Shown here: piece by piece, positions 1 through 8,640 of the stretch
How positions within the stretch are numbered: position 1 is the stretch's first letter
Layout: each line of letters starts with the position of its first letter
From: an uncultured Porphyromonadaceae bacterium
GTDB taxonomy: Bacteria; Bacteroidota; Bacteroidia; Bacteroidales; Muribaculaceae
Direction: 5' to 3'
Length of the DNA: 15,091 bases
NCBI GenBank assembly: GCA_902475285.1
Contig: CABRZA010000053.1
Location: 1-15,091, forward strand
Translations under genes and position numbers: made by a program
Notes under the pieces: model-generated
The model's database searches: none
Told to the model about the DNA's origin: nothing
Seen by the model: only the letters and a program-made list of their open reading frames with translations

Positions 1-111
1 AACCAATATCAGTAAACATACCAAACCGAGTCAACCATTTTCAGGAACGGACAATTAATTATTAAGGGACGAGCGATGAAATGGCGGAGGATGGCTGTTT
101 GGGAAAAAATT

Positions 112-123
112 CGTAATTTTGCA
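112..123 (+). promoter_or_regulatory. -7 promoter element before the DUF3822-rsmD-suf gene run
   Basis: TAATTTTG at 114-121 matches the Bacteroidetes sigma factor -7 consensus TAnnTTTG and sits inside CGTAATTTTGCA, an extended form that recurs before three other genes here. The ATG of the DUF3822 gene begins only 8 nt after the box, so the predicted transcript has almost no 5' leader. No well-spaced -33 TTTG is present: the only TTTG nearby (98-101) is too close. The rest of 1-128 is AT-rich and I see no gene, hairpin terminator or repeat in it. Confidence 0.5.
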
Positions 124-128
124 GTGAA

Positions 129-938
129 ATGGAGATAAGTGATATAGACAATGCTGCGTTGTGGCGACTTATGCTGTGCATAGGGCGCGAGGAGGTGCAT
201 GCCATGGCGCGTTCGACGGTGTCGGACGGCGCACTCGTGTATCGCCGCATATCTCTTCAACCGGGCATTCCCACACTGAAAGCTCTTGAAGAGGCGGTGT
301 ATGCGTCGCCGTGGTTGCTGAGCGACTTCGAGCGTGTGAGCATTCTGGTCGACACTCCCGACGTTACGTTTGCACCCGAGGCTTTCGGCGATGAGGCCAT
401 CATGGCAGCGGCATCGACCGCCCAACTTGCCGGCGACGGCCGCAAGGTACTCACCGACAAGGGTTGCCGCCCGTCGACGGTATGGAGTATCGACGAGGGC
501 GTGCACAACTTCCTGCAACGCACTTTCCCCACTGCGGCGGTGAACCATGTGCTCCGTCCGCTTCTGTGCTATCTCGGCAGCCAGGCCTCCCGCGGCAACC
601 GCCGCAAGATCTACGTCCATTTCGACAGCGGCCGGCGGCTCGACATCATGGTGTACGACGCCGCAGGCGAGCCCGTATTCGTGACCTCGAAAACTGCAGA
701 CAACGAAAAAGACGCCCTCTACTACATAATGGCATCGGCTCAAACGACAGGTTTCGACGCCGAGGCCGACCAACTCATGCTCTGCGGCGACAGCAAGCGC
801 CGCCACGCCGTGATGCCTATGCTGCGCCGCTATGTGCGCCATGTGATGCCTCTCATCTTCCCGTCGCGTCTGGCGAATGCCGGACGCGAGGTGTTCGAGG
901 CGCCGTTCCCTTTAATAATAATGCCTTTATGCGAATAA
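129..938 (+). CDS. DUF3822 family protein (function unknown)
   Basis: The product is 269 aa and is assigned to DUF3822, a Bacteroidetes family of unknown function often encoded just before rsmD. Visible support is the overall length, a C-terminal half with the family-like pattern of a tyrosine-rich stretch (DALYYIMAS, about 196-204) followed by a glycine turn and a basic helical segment, and the typical ending in CE overlapping the rsmD start. There is no signal peptide or membrane segment, so it is probably cytoplasmic. The start is the first ATG after the -7 box; the in-frame ATG further upstream (81) runs into a TAA. The gene overlaps rsmD by 10 nt, suggesting translational coupling and perhaps a role linked to ribosome or rRNA maturation, which is inference. 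The family assignment rests on sequence feel and context, not on a search. Confidence 0.75.
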   Translation: MEISDIDNAALWRLMLCIGREEVHAMARSTVSDGALVYRRISLQPGIPTLKALEEAVYASPWLLSDFERVSILVDTPDVTFAPEAFGDEAIMAAASTAQLAGDGRKVLTDKGCRPSTVWSIDEGVHNFLQRTFPTAAVNHVLRPLLCYLGSQASRGNRRKIYVHFDSGRRLDIMVYDAAGEPVFVTSKTADNEKDALYYIMASAQTTGFDAEADQLMLCGDSKRRHAVMPMLRRYVRHVMPLIFPSRLANAGREVFEAPFPLIIMPLCE

Positions 939-1465
939 TACGCGGAAAATACGGCCGACGCCGCTTCGACGTGCCGACCAACATAACTGCTCGCCCCACC
1001 ACCGATTTCGCCCGCGAGAACCTCTTCAACGTGCTCGAAAACTACGTTGACTTCGAGGGGCTCACAGCAGTCGACCTTTTCGCCGGAACGGGTGCGGTGA
1101 GCTTCGAATTTCTGAGCCGAGGATGCAGCCGCGTGACCTCTGTGGAAAAAGCCCCCACCCAACAGCGCTTCATAGAACGTGTGGTGAAAGAACTCGGCGC
1201 CGAGGGGCACACGCTCATCAAGGGCGACGCCCTGCGCTACATAGCCTCTGCCGGGGCGGCCGCCGACGTGATTTTCGCCGACCCGCCCTACGACATGCCC
1301 GGCTTCGCCGACATTCCACGCGCCGTTTTGGAAAGCCGTTTGGTGAAAAGCGGCACGCTTTTTGTAATAGAACACAACAAGACGCACGACTTCTCGAATC
1401 TTCCCGGCTTCCGCGAGCACCGCGCCTACGGGTCGGTAAATTTCTCGATATTCGTAACAGACTGA
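929..1465 (+). CDS. rsmD: 16S rRNA (guanine(966)-N(2))-methyltransferase RsmD
   Basis: RsmD uses S-adenosylmethionine to methylate N2 of G966 (E. coli numbering) in 16S rRNA, acting on assembled small-subunit particles in the cytoplasm. The 178-aa product has the family hallmarks in order: the N-terminal MRIIRGKYG, then RPTTDFARENLFNVL (22-36), SAM-binding motif I VDLFAGTGAVSFE (48-60), an acidic motif II around VEK (72-74), and the catalytic DPPYD (118-122). Length fits the family (about 180-200 aa). The reading frame stays open upstream to 464, but the ATG at 929 is chosen because it gives the family N-terminus and overlaps the end of the DUF3822 gene by only 10 nt. The next gene begins one base after the stop, so cotranscription is very likely. 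Confidence 0.95.
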   Translation: MRIIRGKYGRRRFDVPTNITARPTTDFARENLFNVLENYVDFEGLTAVDLFAGTGAVSFEFLSRGCSRVTSVEKAPTQQRFIERVVKELGAEGHTLIKGDALRYIASAGAAADVIFADPPYDMPGFADIPRAVLESRLVKSGTLFVIEHNKTHDFSNLPGFREHRAYGSVNFSIFVTD

Positions 1466-1466
1466 C

Positions 1467-1970
1467 ATGGATACCATCGACATAACAGTATGCGTCATAG
1501 CCCTTGTGGCCGCTGTTACGGGCGCCATGAAAGGTTTCATGCGGCAGGCTGCGGATGTGGCCGGATTGGTCGGCGCAATAATAATATGCCATCTCTTCGG
1601 CGCAACGGTGGCCGACATGGTGGTTGCGCCCGACAGCCCGCACGCCACGCTATGGCGTGCAATAGTATATGTAGGGCTCTTCGTGGCGGTGATGACCTGT
1701 GCGGCACTTGTGGGACGCCTATGCGGCGCGGTGCTGTCGGCAGTCAAACTGCGCTTCTTCGACCGCGTTGCCGGAGCAGTGTTCCGCACCGGGCTGTGGC
1801 TTCTCTTCGCGTCGATAGTCCTCAACCTCTGGCTTGCGGCGTCGCCCGCCAAAGCCGGCGCCGTACTCAACGACAACGCACATCCTCACCGGGGGTGGCT
1901 GGTGAAGTTCGCTCCCGCCACGCTTGGATACATAGCCTCGCAGACCGCATCCAACCCCGAGGCCTCCTAA
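1467..1970 (+). CDS. CvpA family membrane protein
   Basis: This 167-aa protein has four predicted membrane segments (about 4-22, 28-46, 64-88 and 102-124). It carries two features typical of CvpA-like proteins: a GAMKGFMRQ turn after the first helix (19-27), matching the family G-x-x-K/R-G pattern, and DRVAGAVFRTGLWLL (99-113) leading into the last helix. CvpA family proteins are inner-membrane proteins. E. coli CvpA was found through colicin V export and is linked to envelope stress tolerance, but no general biochemical function is settled. The hydrophilic tail (about 125-167) has no recognisable motif. The ATG lies one base after the rsmD stop, and sufB follows 43 nt downstream, so the gene sits inside the rsmD-suf run. 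Family assignment is fairly secure; function is not. Confidence 0.8.
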   Translation: MDTIDITVCVIALVAAVTGAMKGFMRQAADVAGLVGAIIICHLFGATVADMVVAPDSPHATLWRAIVYVGLFVAVMTCAALVGRLCGAVLSAVKLRFFDRVAGAVFRTGLWLLFASIVLNLWLAASPAKAGAVLNDNAHPHRGWLVKFAPATLGYIASQTASNPEAS

Positions 1971-1991
1971 AACGTTAGAGTATTTGGAAAG

Positions 1992-2009
1992 AACTTTTTG
2001 TAAAAAGTT
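1992..2009 (+). repeat. 18-bp inverted repeat just before sufB
   Basis: The perfect inverted repeat AACTTTTT-GT-AAAAAGTT ends 4 nt before the sufB ATG. As RNA it could form a small hairpin (about 7 bp around a TGTA loop) beside the start codon. As DNA it is a symmetric site that could bind a dimeric regulator. It also contains a TTTTTG stretch, but no properly spaced second promoter element is evident. No known iron or Fe-S operator is recognised. Its role is unknown. Confidence 0.4.
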
Positions 2010-2013
2010 GCTT

Positions 2014-3498
<1,485 letters not shown>

Positions 3499-3511
3499 GT
3501 CAAAGGTCAGA

Positions 3512-3529
3512 GTTATGAGCCTCCATAAC
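3512..3529 (+). repeat. Small hairpin in the sufB-sufC spacer
   Basis: GTTATG (3512-3517) and CATAAC (3524-3529) form a 6-bp perfect stem with a 6-nt loop in the 69-nt gap between sufB and sufC, the longest gap in the gene run. There is no following T-run, so it is not a typical terminator. It could act as an mRNA-processing or translation-tuning element. The left arm contains the ATG of an 18-codon reading frame that ends on the sufC start codon. The pairing is visible; function is inference and chance is possible. Confidence 0.35.
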
Positions 3530-3567
3530 GCTCGAATAAGAAACAATATAGAACACGATATACCGCA

Positions 3568-4335
3568 ATGACAGATACACTTCTCACCGTCAGCGACCTG
3601 CACGCCGGCATCGACGGAAAAGAAATACTCCGCGGGGTAAACCTTACGGTGCGCCCCGGTGAAGTCCACGCCATCATGGGCCCCAACGGTTCGGGCAAGA
3701 GCACGCTTTCGGGCGTACTCGCCGGCGACCCGCGCTTCACGGTGACCTCCGGCTCGGCCACCTTCCACGGCGTCGACCTCCTGAGCCTCGCTCCCGAGGA
3801 CCGTTCGCACGAAGGCCTCTTCCTCTCCTTCCAGTACCCGGTGGAGATACCCGGCGTGACGATGGTCAACTTCATGCGCGCCGCCGTCAACGCCAAGCGC
3901 AAATATCTCGGCGAAGCGCCGATGAGCGCGGCGGAGTTTCTCAAAATGATGCGCCAGAAGCGCGCCATAGTTGAACTTGACAACAAGCTGGCGTCGCGTT
4001 CGGTGAACGAAGGCTTCTCGGGCGGCGAGAAAAAACGCAACGAAATCTTCCAGATGGCCGTGCTCGAGCCGCGCCTGTCGATACTCGACGAAACCGACAG
4101 CGGCCTCGACATCGACGCCCTGCGCATCGTGGCCGGAGGCGTCAACAAGCTCCGCACCGACAACAACGCCACAATAGTAATCACGCACTACCAGCGACTT
4201 CTCGACTACATCAAGCCCGACGTGGTGCACATCCTCTACAAGGGCCGCATAGTGCACACGGGAGGCCCCGAGCTGGCTCTCGAACTCGAAGAGAAGGGCT
4301 ACGACTGGATAAAACAGGAGGTCGACGAGCAATGA
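3568..4335 (+). CDS. sufC: Fe-S assembly ATPase SufC (ABC-type)
   Basis: SufC is the ABC-type ATPase that drives conformational change of the SufBC2D scaffold during cluster assembly; it is cytoplasmic and not a transporter. The 255-aa product has all nucleotide-binding elements in order: Walker A GPNGSGKST (38-46), Q-loop Gln89 in LSFQYP, ABC signature FSGGEKKR (150-157), Walker B SILDETD (171-177) with Glu175 in the catalytic-base position, and the switch His207 in ITHYQR. The phrases SGGEKKRNEI and DSGLDIDALR are diagnostic for SufC over other ABC ATPases. The gene overlaps sufD by ATGA (4332-4335), a classic coupling signal. Upstream, an 18-codon reading frame ends across its own start codon, so coupling to upstream translation is possible. 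Confidence 0.97.
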   Translation: MTDTLLTVSDLHAGIDGKEILRGVNLTVRPGEVHAIMGPNGSGKSTLSGVLAGDPRFTVTSGSATFHGVDLLSLAPEDRSHEGLFLSFQYPVEIPGVTMVNFMRAAVNAKRKYLGEAPMSAAEFLKMMRQKRAIVELDNKLASRSVNEGFSGGEKKRNEIFQMAVLEPRLSILDETDSGLDIDALRIVAGGVNKLRTDNNATIVITHYQRLLDYIKPDVVHILYKGRIVHTGGPELALELEEKGYDWIKQEVDEQ

Positions 4336-5660
4336 AAGCCTTCTTGCAATATCTCGACGTCGCCCCCGACGCCACACGCGCGCCGGAGGTACTGCGGGCG
4401 GTCAACAGCGCCGGCCGCGAGGCCCTGCCGCGTCTCGACGCCGCATGGCGACGCCGCCCCGGCACACTCCGCGCCGACGACACCGAGGCCATGTTCGCTC
4501 CCGACTACGGCGTCAACGCCTCGCGCATCAACATGGGTGTCGACGTGGCCCATGCCTTCCACTGCGGCGTGCCCAACATCAACTGCCGCGTGGTGGTCGT
4601 GGCCAACGACATCGTGCACCTCACCGACACCGGCGCCGACAGCGCAGGCACCACAGTGTGCAGCCTGCGCGATGTGCCTGCGCATCTGCGCGGACGCGTG
4701 GCCGGCATCGCGGCTTCCGTGGCCTCGCGCGACACGGCGGCCGCCATCAACTCGCTCCTTCTCCACGACGGCGTATATGTACGCCTCGAGTCCGGAGCCG
4801 CCCCCGAGCGCCCCGTGCAGATAGTGAACATCTTCAATTCTCCCGTGCCCATGCTTTCGCCGAGGCGCGTGATAGTCGATATTGCCGACGGCGCCCGCGT
4901 GAAGCTGCTCGTATGCGACCATGCGCAGAACGGCACCGTGGCTCACCTCAACTCCGACGTGACGCAGGTGGTGCTCGGACGCGACGCCAAGGCCGAGATA
5001 TATTTCATTGAAGAAAGCGGCGCACTCACGCAGTGCCGGCGCCAGATATTCGCCAGCCAGGACACAGGCTCTGAGCTGACGCTGTCGGGCACCTTCCTGA
5101 GCGGCGGCAGGTCGTATACGTCGTACGACATCGACGTGACCGGCGACAACGCCACCACGCACCTCGCGGGCCTTGCCGTCGTCACCGCCGAACAGGCCGT
5201 GGCCAACGAAGTTGCGCTTCACCACCGCGGCAAGCGCTGCACCAGCCGCCAGATTTTCAAATACGCCGTGTTCGACAAGGGTGAAGGCGTGTTCGGCGGA
5301 CGCGTGACCGTACATCCCGACGCTCTTTTCACCGACGCGCAGCAGAACAACCGCAACCTCCTTATGAGCCCCGACGCACGCATGGAGGCCGCGCCACAGC
5401 TCGAAATATACTGCGATGAAGTGAAGTGCTCGCACGGCGCCACCACAGGCCAGCTCGACGAGCGCGCGCTCTTCTACATGCAGAGCCGAGGCATACCACG
5501 CGCCGAGGCAGTGAGGATGCTCACGCAGGCGTTTATGGTCGACGTAATCGACAACATCGACTACGAAGTGCTGCGCCAGCGCCTGCATGTGCTTGTTGAA
5601 AAACGCCTCTCGGGCGAGGACGCAACATGCGGCACCTGCCCTTCGGGATGCCATAAGTAG
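4332..5660 (+). CDS. sufD: Fe-S cluster assembly protein SufD
   Basis: SufD pairs with SufB and SufC in the cytoplasmic SufBC2D scaffold and is needed for iron acquisition by the complex. The 442-aa product has the SufBD-type beta-helix core and the conserved end KCSHGATTGQLDERALFY. His368 in SHGAT corresponds to E. coli His360, which lies at the SufB-SufD interface and is important for cluster formation. Start is set by the ATGA overlap with the end of sufC. The protein ends in an unusual cysteine-containing tail, CGTCPSGC (433-440), after the last conserved helix; I do not know whether this is normal for Bacteroidales SufD. sufS begins 10 nt after the stop. The N-terminal half is less conserved, as usual for SufD. 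Confidence 0.95.
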   Translation: MKAFLQYLDVAPDATRAPEVLRAVNSAGREALPRLDAAWRRRPGTLRADDTEAMFAPDYGVNASRINMGVDVAHAFHCGVPNINCRVVVVANDIVHLTDTGADSAGTTVCSLRDVPAHLRGRVAGIAASVASRDTAAAINSLLLHDGVYVRLESGAAPERPVQIVNIFNSPVPMLSPRRVIVDIADGARVKLLVCDHAQNGTVAHLNSDVTQVVLGRDAKAEIYFIEESGALTQCRRQIFASQDTGSELTLSGTFLSGGRSYTSYDIDVTGDNATTHLAGLAVVTAEQAVANEVALHHRGKRCTSRQIFKYAVFDKGEGVFGGRVTVHPDALFTDAQQNNRNLLMSPDARMEAAPQLEIYCDEVKCSHGATTGQLDERALFYMQSRGIPRAEAVRMLTQAFMVDVIDNIDYEVLRQRLHVLVEKRLSGEDATCGTCPSGCHK

Positions 5661-5670
5661 CAAACATCAA

Positions 5671-6891
<1,221 letters not shown>

Positions 6892-6900
6892 GCCCCCGCG

Positions 6901-6934
6901 CTTGCCGAGATGAAAAATAATTCGTGACTTTGCG
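6901..6934 (+). promoter_or_regulatory. Promoter of the secreted CBM26 protein gene
   Basis: CTTG at 6901-6904 and TGACTTTG at 6925-6932 are separated by 20 nt, the spacing expected for Bacteroidetes TTTG / TAnnTTTG promoters; one mismatch lies in each box. The extended form CGTGACTTTGCG (6923-6934) matches the element seen upstream of three other genes in the window. A transcript starting about 5 nt later would have an AT-rich leader of roughly 50 nt, so the secreted protein is probably transcribed separately from suf. Confidence 0.6.
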
Positions 6935-6939
6935 GATAC

Positions 6940-6963
6940 ATTCATACTTATATTCATACTTAT
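6940..6963 (+). repeat. Tandem 12-bp direct repeat in the leader of the CBM26 protein gene
   Basis: ATTCATACTTAT occurs twice in immediate succession (6940-6951 and 6952-6963), with no mismatch, between the predicted transcription start and the ATG at 6988. The leader is otherwise pyrimidine- and A/T-rich with no Shine-Dalgarno. It may be a replication-slippage product, or a binding site for a regulator or a translation-enhancing A/U-rich leader; the sequence alone does not decide. Confidence 0.7.
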
Positions 6964-6987
6964 CAATCTTATCCTATCTATATTATC

Positions 6988-8571
6988 ATGAAAATGATTA
7001 AGACGCTGGCCATAGGTGCGGCTGTTGCCCTGCCACTGGCCTTGACGGCGCAGGTAACGGAGAAGCTCGTCGAGACACGCGCTTACTACTCCACCAACGC
7101 CGGCGACGGCGTAGGCCGCAAGGCTACAATTAAAATCGACGGCGAGTTCAACGACTGGACCGAGGACATGATGGTGTCGACCTGCGGCGCCAACGACATT
7201 GCCACGGCCTTCCACGGCTCGCACGAGAACTGCGTTCTCGACATGTACGCCCTCTATGCCGCATGGGACGACAACAACCTCTACCTCGCATGGCAGATGT
7301 GCAACACCGGCGACACCTGGGCCCGCGAAGGCGACGGCCCCCTTACCGACGGAGGCCGCATTGGCAACGTTCCATTCATCGTAACTCTTTCTGTCGACCC
7401 CGCAAGCGTGGGCATGAACGGCAAAATCGCCGGTGCCGGCAGCATATGGGTCGACAACAAACCGGAGATGGGCGTTCAGTTCGCCTCGCATATCGACCAT
7501 ATCATAATGCTTTCGGGCAAAGTGGGCGGCAACCCCGGCTGCTCGATGTTCACCGCCTCCAACGCCAACGGCGACGCCAGCTACGCCGACGCATACTGCA
7601 AGAACATATCCACCCTCGGCATCACCTATGCCATGAAAGAAGGTTTTCATCCCTCGCATCTGTGGCGGCAGAAAACCGTGGCTGAATGGGCCGACGCCGA
7701 AACCCTCATTTCCGACCCCTCGGTAATCAACAACATCTACGAGGCCGAAAACTACGACAATCTTCTTGCCACCCCATACCCCTCGACGCTCAAACCCCAC
7801 GACACCAAGTTCGACTCCTTCTATGAAATGCAGATTCCGCTGAAGGTGCTGGGCATCAACACCGAATGGCTCGAAGCCAACGGAATTGGCGTGCGCGTTG
7901 TGGCCACACGCGGCGAGAGCGGCATTGACTGCATTCCCTTCGACCCCTCGATGGTCGACAATGTGTTCGAGAAATACGGCTCCGACTCCTCCACTTCGCA
8001 CGAAAAAGACGACATCGACCTCATCACCTACGAACTTGCCTCGGTTGGCAAGATGCGTACCGGCTCTGTGACTCCCCTCCCCGATCCGGGCCCCGGTCCC
8101 GACCCTGATCCTGACCCTGATCCCGTTCCAGTACCCGACGGAGCCTGGGTGGCTTACTTCGACAACACCGTGGCTTGGAATCCGGTGAACGCTTATGTAT
8201 GGAACGACAACGAGGCCGGCAGCGACGCCAAATACCTCGGTTCGTGGCCAGGCAAACCCATGCAGCTCGACGCCGAAACGGGTTACTACAAGATTGCCGT
8301 CGATGTCGACGACGCCGAGGGCAAGAAGATGTTGATAATCTTCAACAACGGCAGCGGCGCCCAAACGGGCAACCTCGTGTTCGAGCACTGCGGTATATAC
8401 AACTCCACAGGCTTCACAGGCCAGCATGTGTCGGGAGTGACCGACATTGAAGCCGCCGAAGCCGGCACCGCCCTCTACTTCAACCTCCAGGGCATGCCCG
8501 TGGAGAATCCCGAAAATGGTCTCTACATCGTGGTGAAGAACGGTCGCAGCACAAAGCTGTATATCCGCTGA
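6988..8571 (+). CDS. Secreted protein with CBM26-like starch-binding module and C-terminal sorting-like tail
   Basis: The 527-aa product starts with a signal peptide (Lys-rich start, hydrophobic 6-19, likely cut near TAQ, 20-22; no lipobox Cys). Residues about 46-355 form a large unnamed region that opens with IDGEFNDW and AAWDDNNLYLAWQM, a pattern resembling CBM9/DOMON-like extracellular beta-sandwich domains. A Pro-Asp-Gly linker (about 364-384) leads to a module (about 386-470) with WVAYFDN, NAYVWND and SWPGKPM, the aromatic pattern of CBM26 starch-binding domains. The end (about 496-527), with YFNLQGMPV, NPENGLYIVV and a basic tail, resembles the C-terminal sorting domains of Bacteroidetes exoproteins (T9SS type A-like). 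No glycoside hydrolase domain is seen, so the likely role is binding starch-like glucan outside the cell. Domain names are by pattern, not search; the first region is the least certain. Confidence 0.75.
   Translation: MKMIKTLAIGAAVALPLALTAQVTEKLVETRAYYSTNAGDGVGRKATIKIDGEFNDWTEDMMVSTCGANDIATAFHGSHENCVLDMYALYAAWDDNNLYLAWQMCNTGDTWAREGDGPLTDGGRIGNVPFIVTLSVDPASVGMNGKIAGAGSIWVDNKPEMGVQFASHIDHIIMLSGKVGGNPGCSMFTASNANGDASYADAYCKNISTLGITYAMKEGFHPSHLWRQKTVAEWADAETLISDPSVINNIYEAENYDNLLATPYPSTLKPHDTKFDSFYEMQIPLKVLGINTEWLEANGIGVRVVATRGESGIDCIPFDPSMVDNVFEKYGSDSSTSHEKDDIDLITYELASVGKMRTGSVTPLPDPGPGPDPDPDPDPVPVPDGAWVAYFDNTVAWNPVNAYVWNDNEAGSDAKYLGSWPGKPMQLDAETGYYKIAVDVDDAEGKKMLIIFNNGSGAQTGNLVFEHCGIYNSTGFTGQHVSGVTDIEAAEAGTALYFNLQGMPVENPENGLYIVVKNGRSTKLYIR
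8101..8124 (+). repeat. Imperfect 12-bp tandem repeat coding for the Asp-Pro linker
   Basis: GACCCTGATCCT is followed by GACCCTGATCCC, coding for four Asp-Pro pairs in the inter-domain linker of the secreted protein. The flanking codons extend the Pro/Asp/Gly run to about 21 residues. Such runs make stiff extended spacers between binding modules, and the repeat could change in copy number between strains by slippage without breaking the frame. Confidence 0.7.
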
Positions 8572-8589
8572 ATCCATCCTCCACAACAC

Positions 8590-8626
8590 AAAAGCTCCTG
8601 CAATCCGGCGGATTGCAGGGGCTTTT
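8590..8626. terminator. Bidirectional intrinsic terminator between convergent genes
   Basis: The arms 8590-8606 and 8610-8626 pair over 17 bp (one G-T wobble) around a 3-nt loop. The outer four pairs are A-T, so a GC-containing stem is followed by TTTT on either strand. It lies 18 nt after the stop of the secreted protein gene and 14 nt beyond the stop of the convergent dehydrogenase gene, the right place to stop both transcripts. Confidence 0.9.
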
Positions 8627-8640
8627 GCTACCTTGTCAAA

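Noticed and set aside
98..101. TTTG as the -33 box for the DUF3822 promoter
   Set aside because: Only 12 nt separate it from the -7 box, well short of the 19-21 nt expected.
464..928. N-terminal extension of rsmD to the first ATG of the open frame
   Set aside because: The extension is out of frame over the DUF3822 gene, Arg/Pro-rich and unlike RsmD, while ATG 929 gives the family N-terminus.
1984..2013. TTG start for sufB, ten codons upstream
   Set aside because: The added residues are not SufB-like, and the ATG at 2014 gives a length almost equal to E. coli SufB.
5587..5670. Earlier ATG for sufS inside sufD
   Set aside because: The 28 extra residues have no counterpart in SufS, and with the later ATG the active-site residues fall at the E. 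coli numbers.
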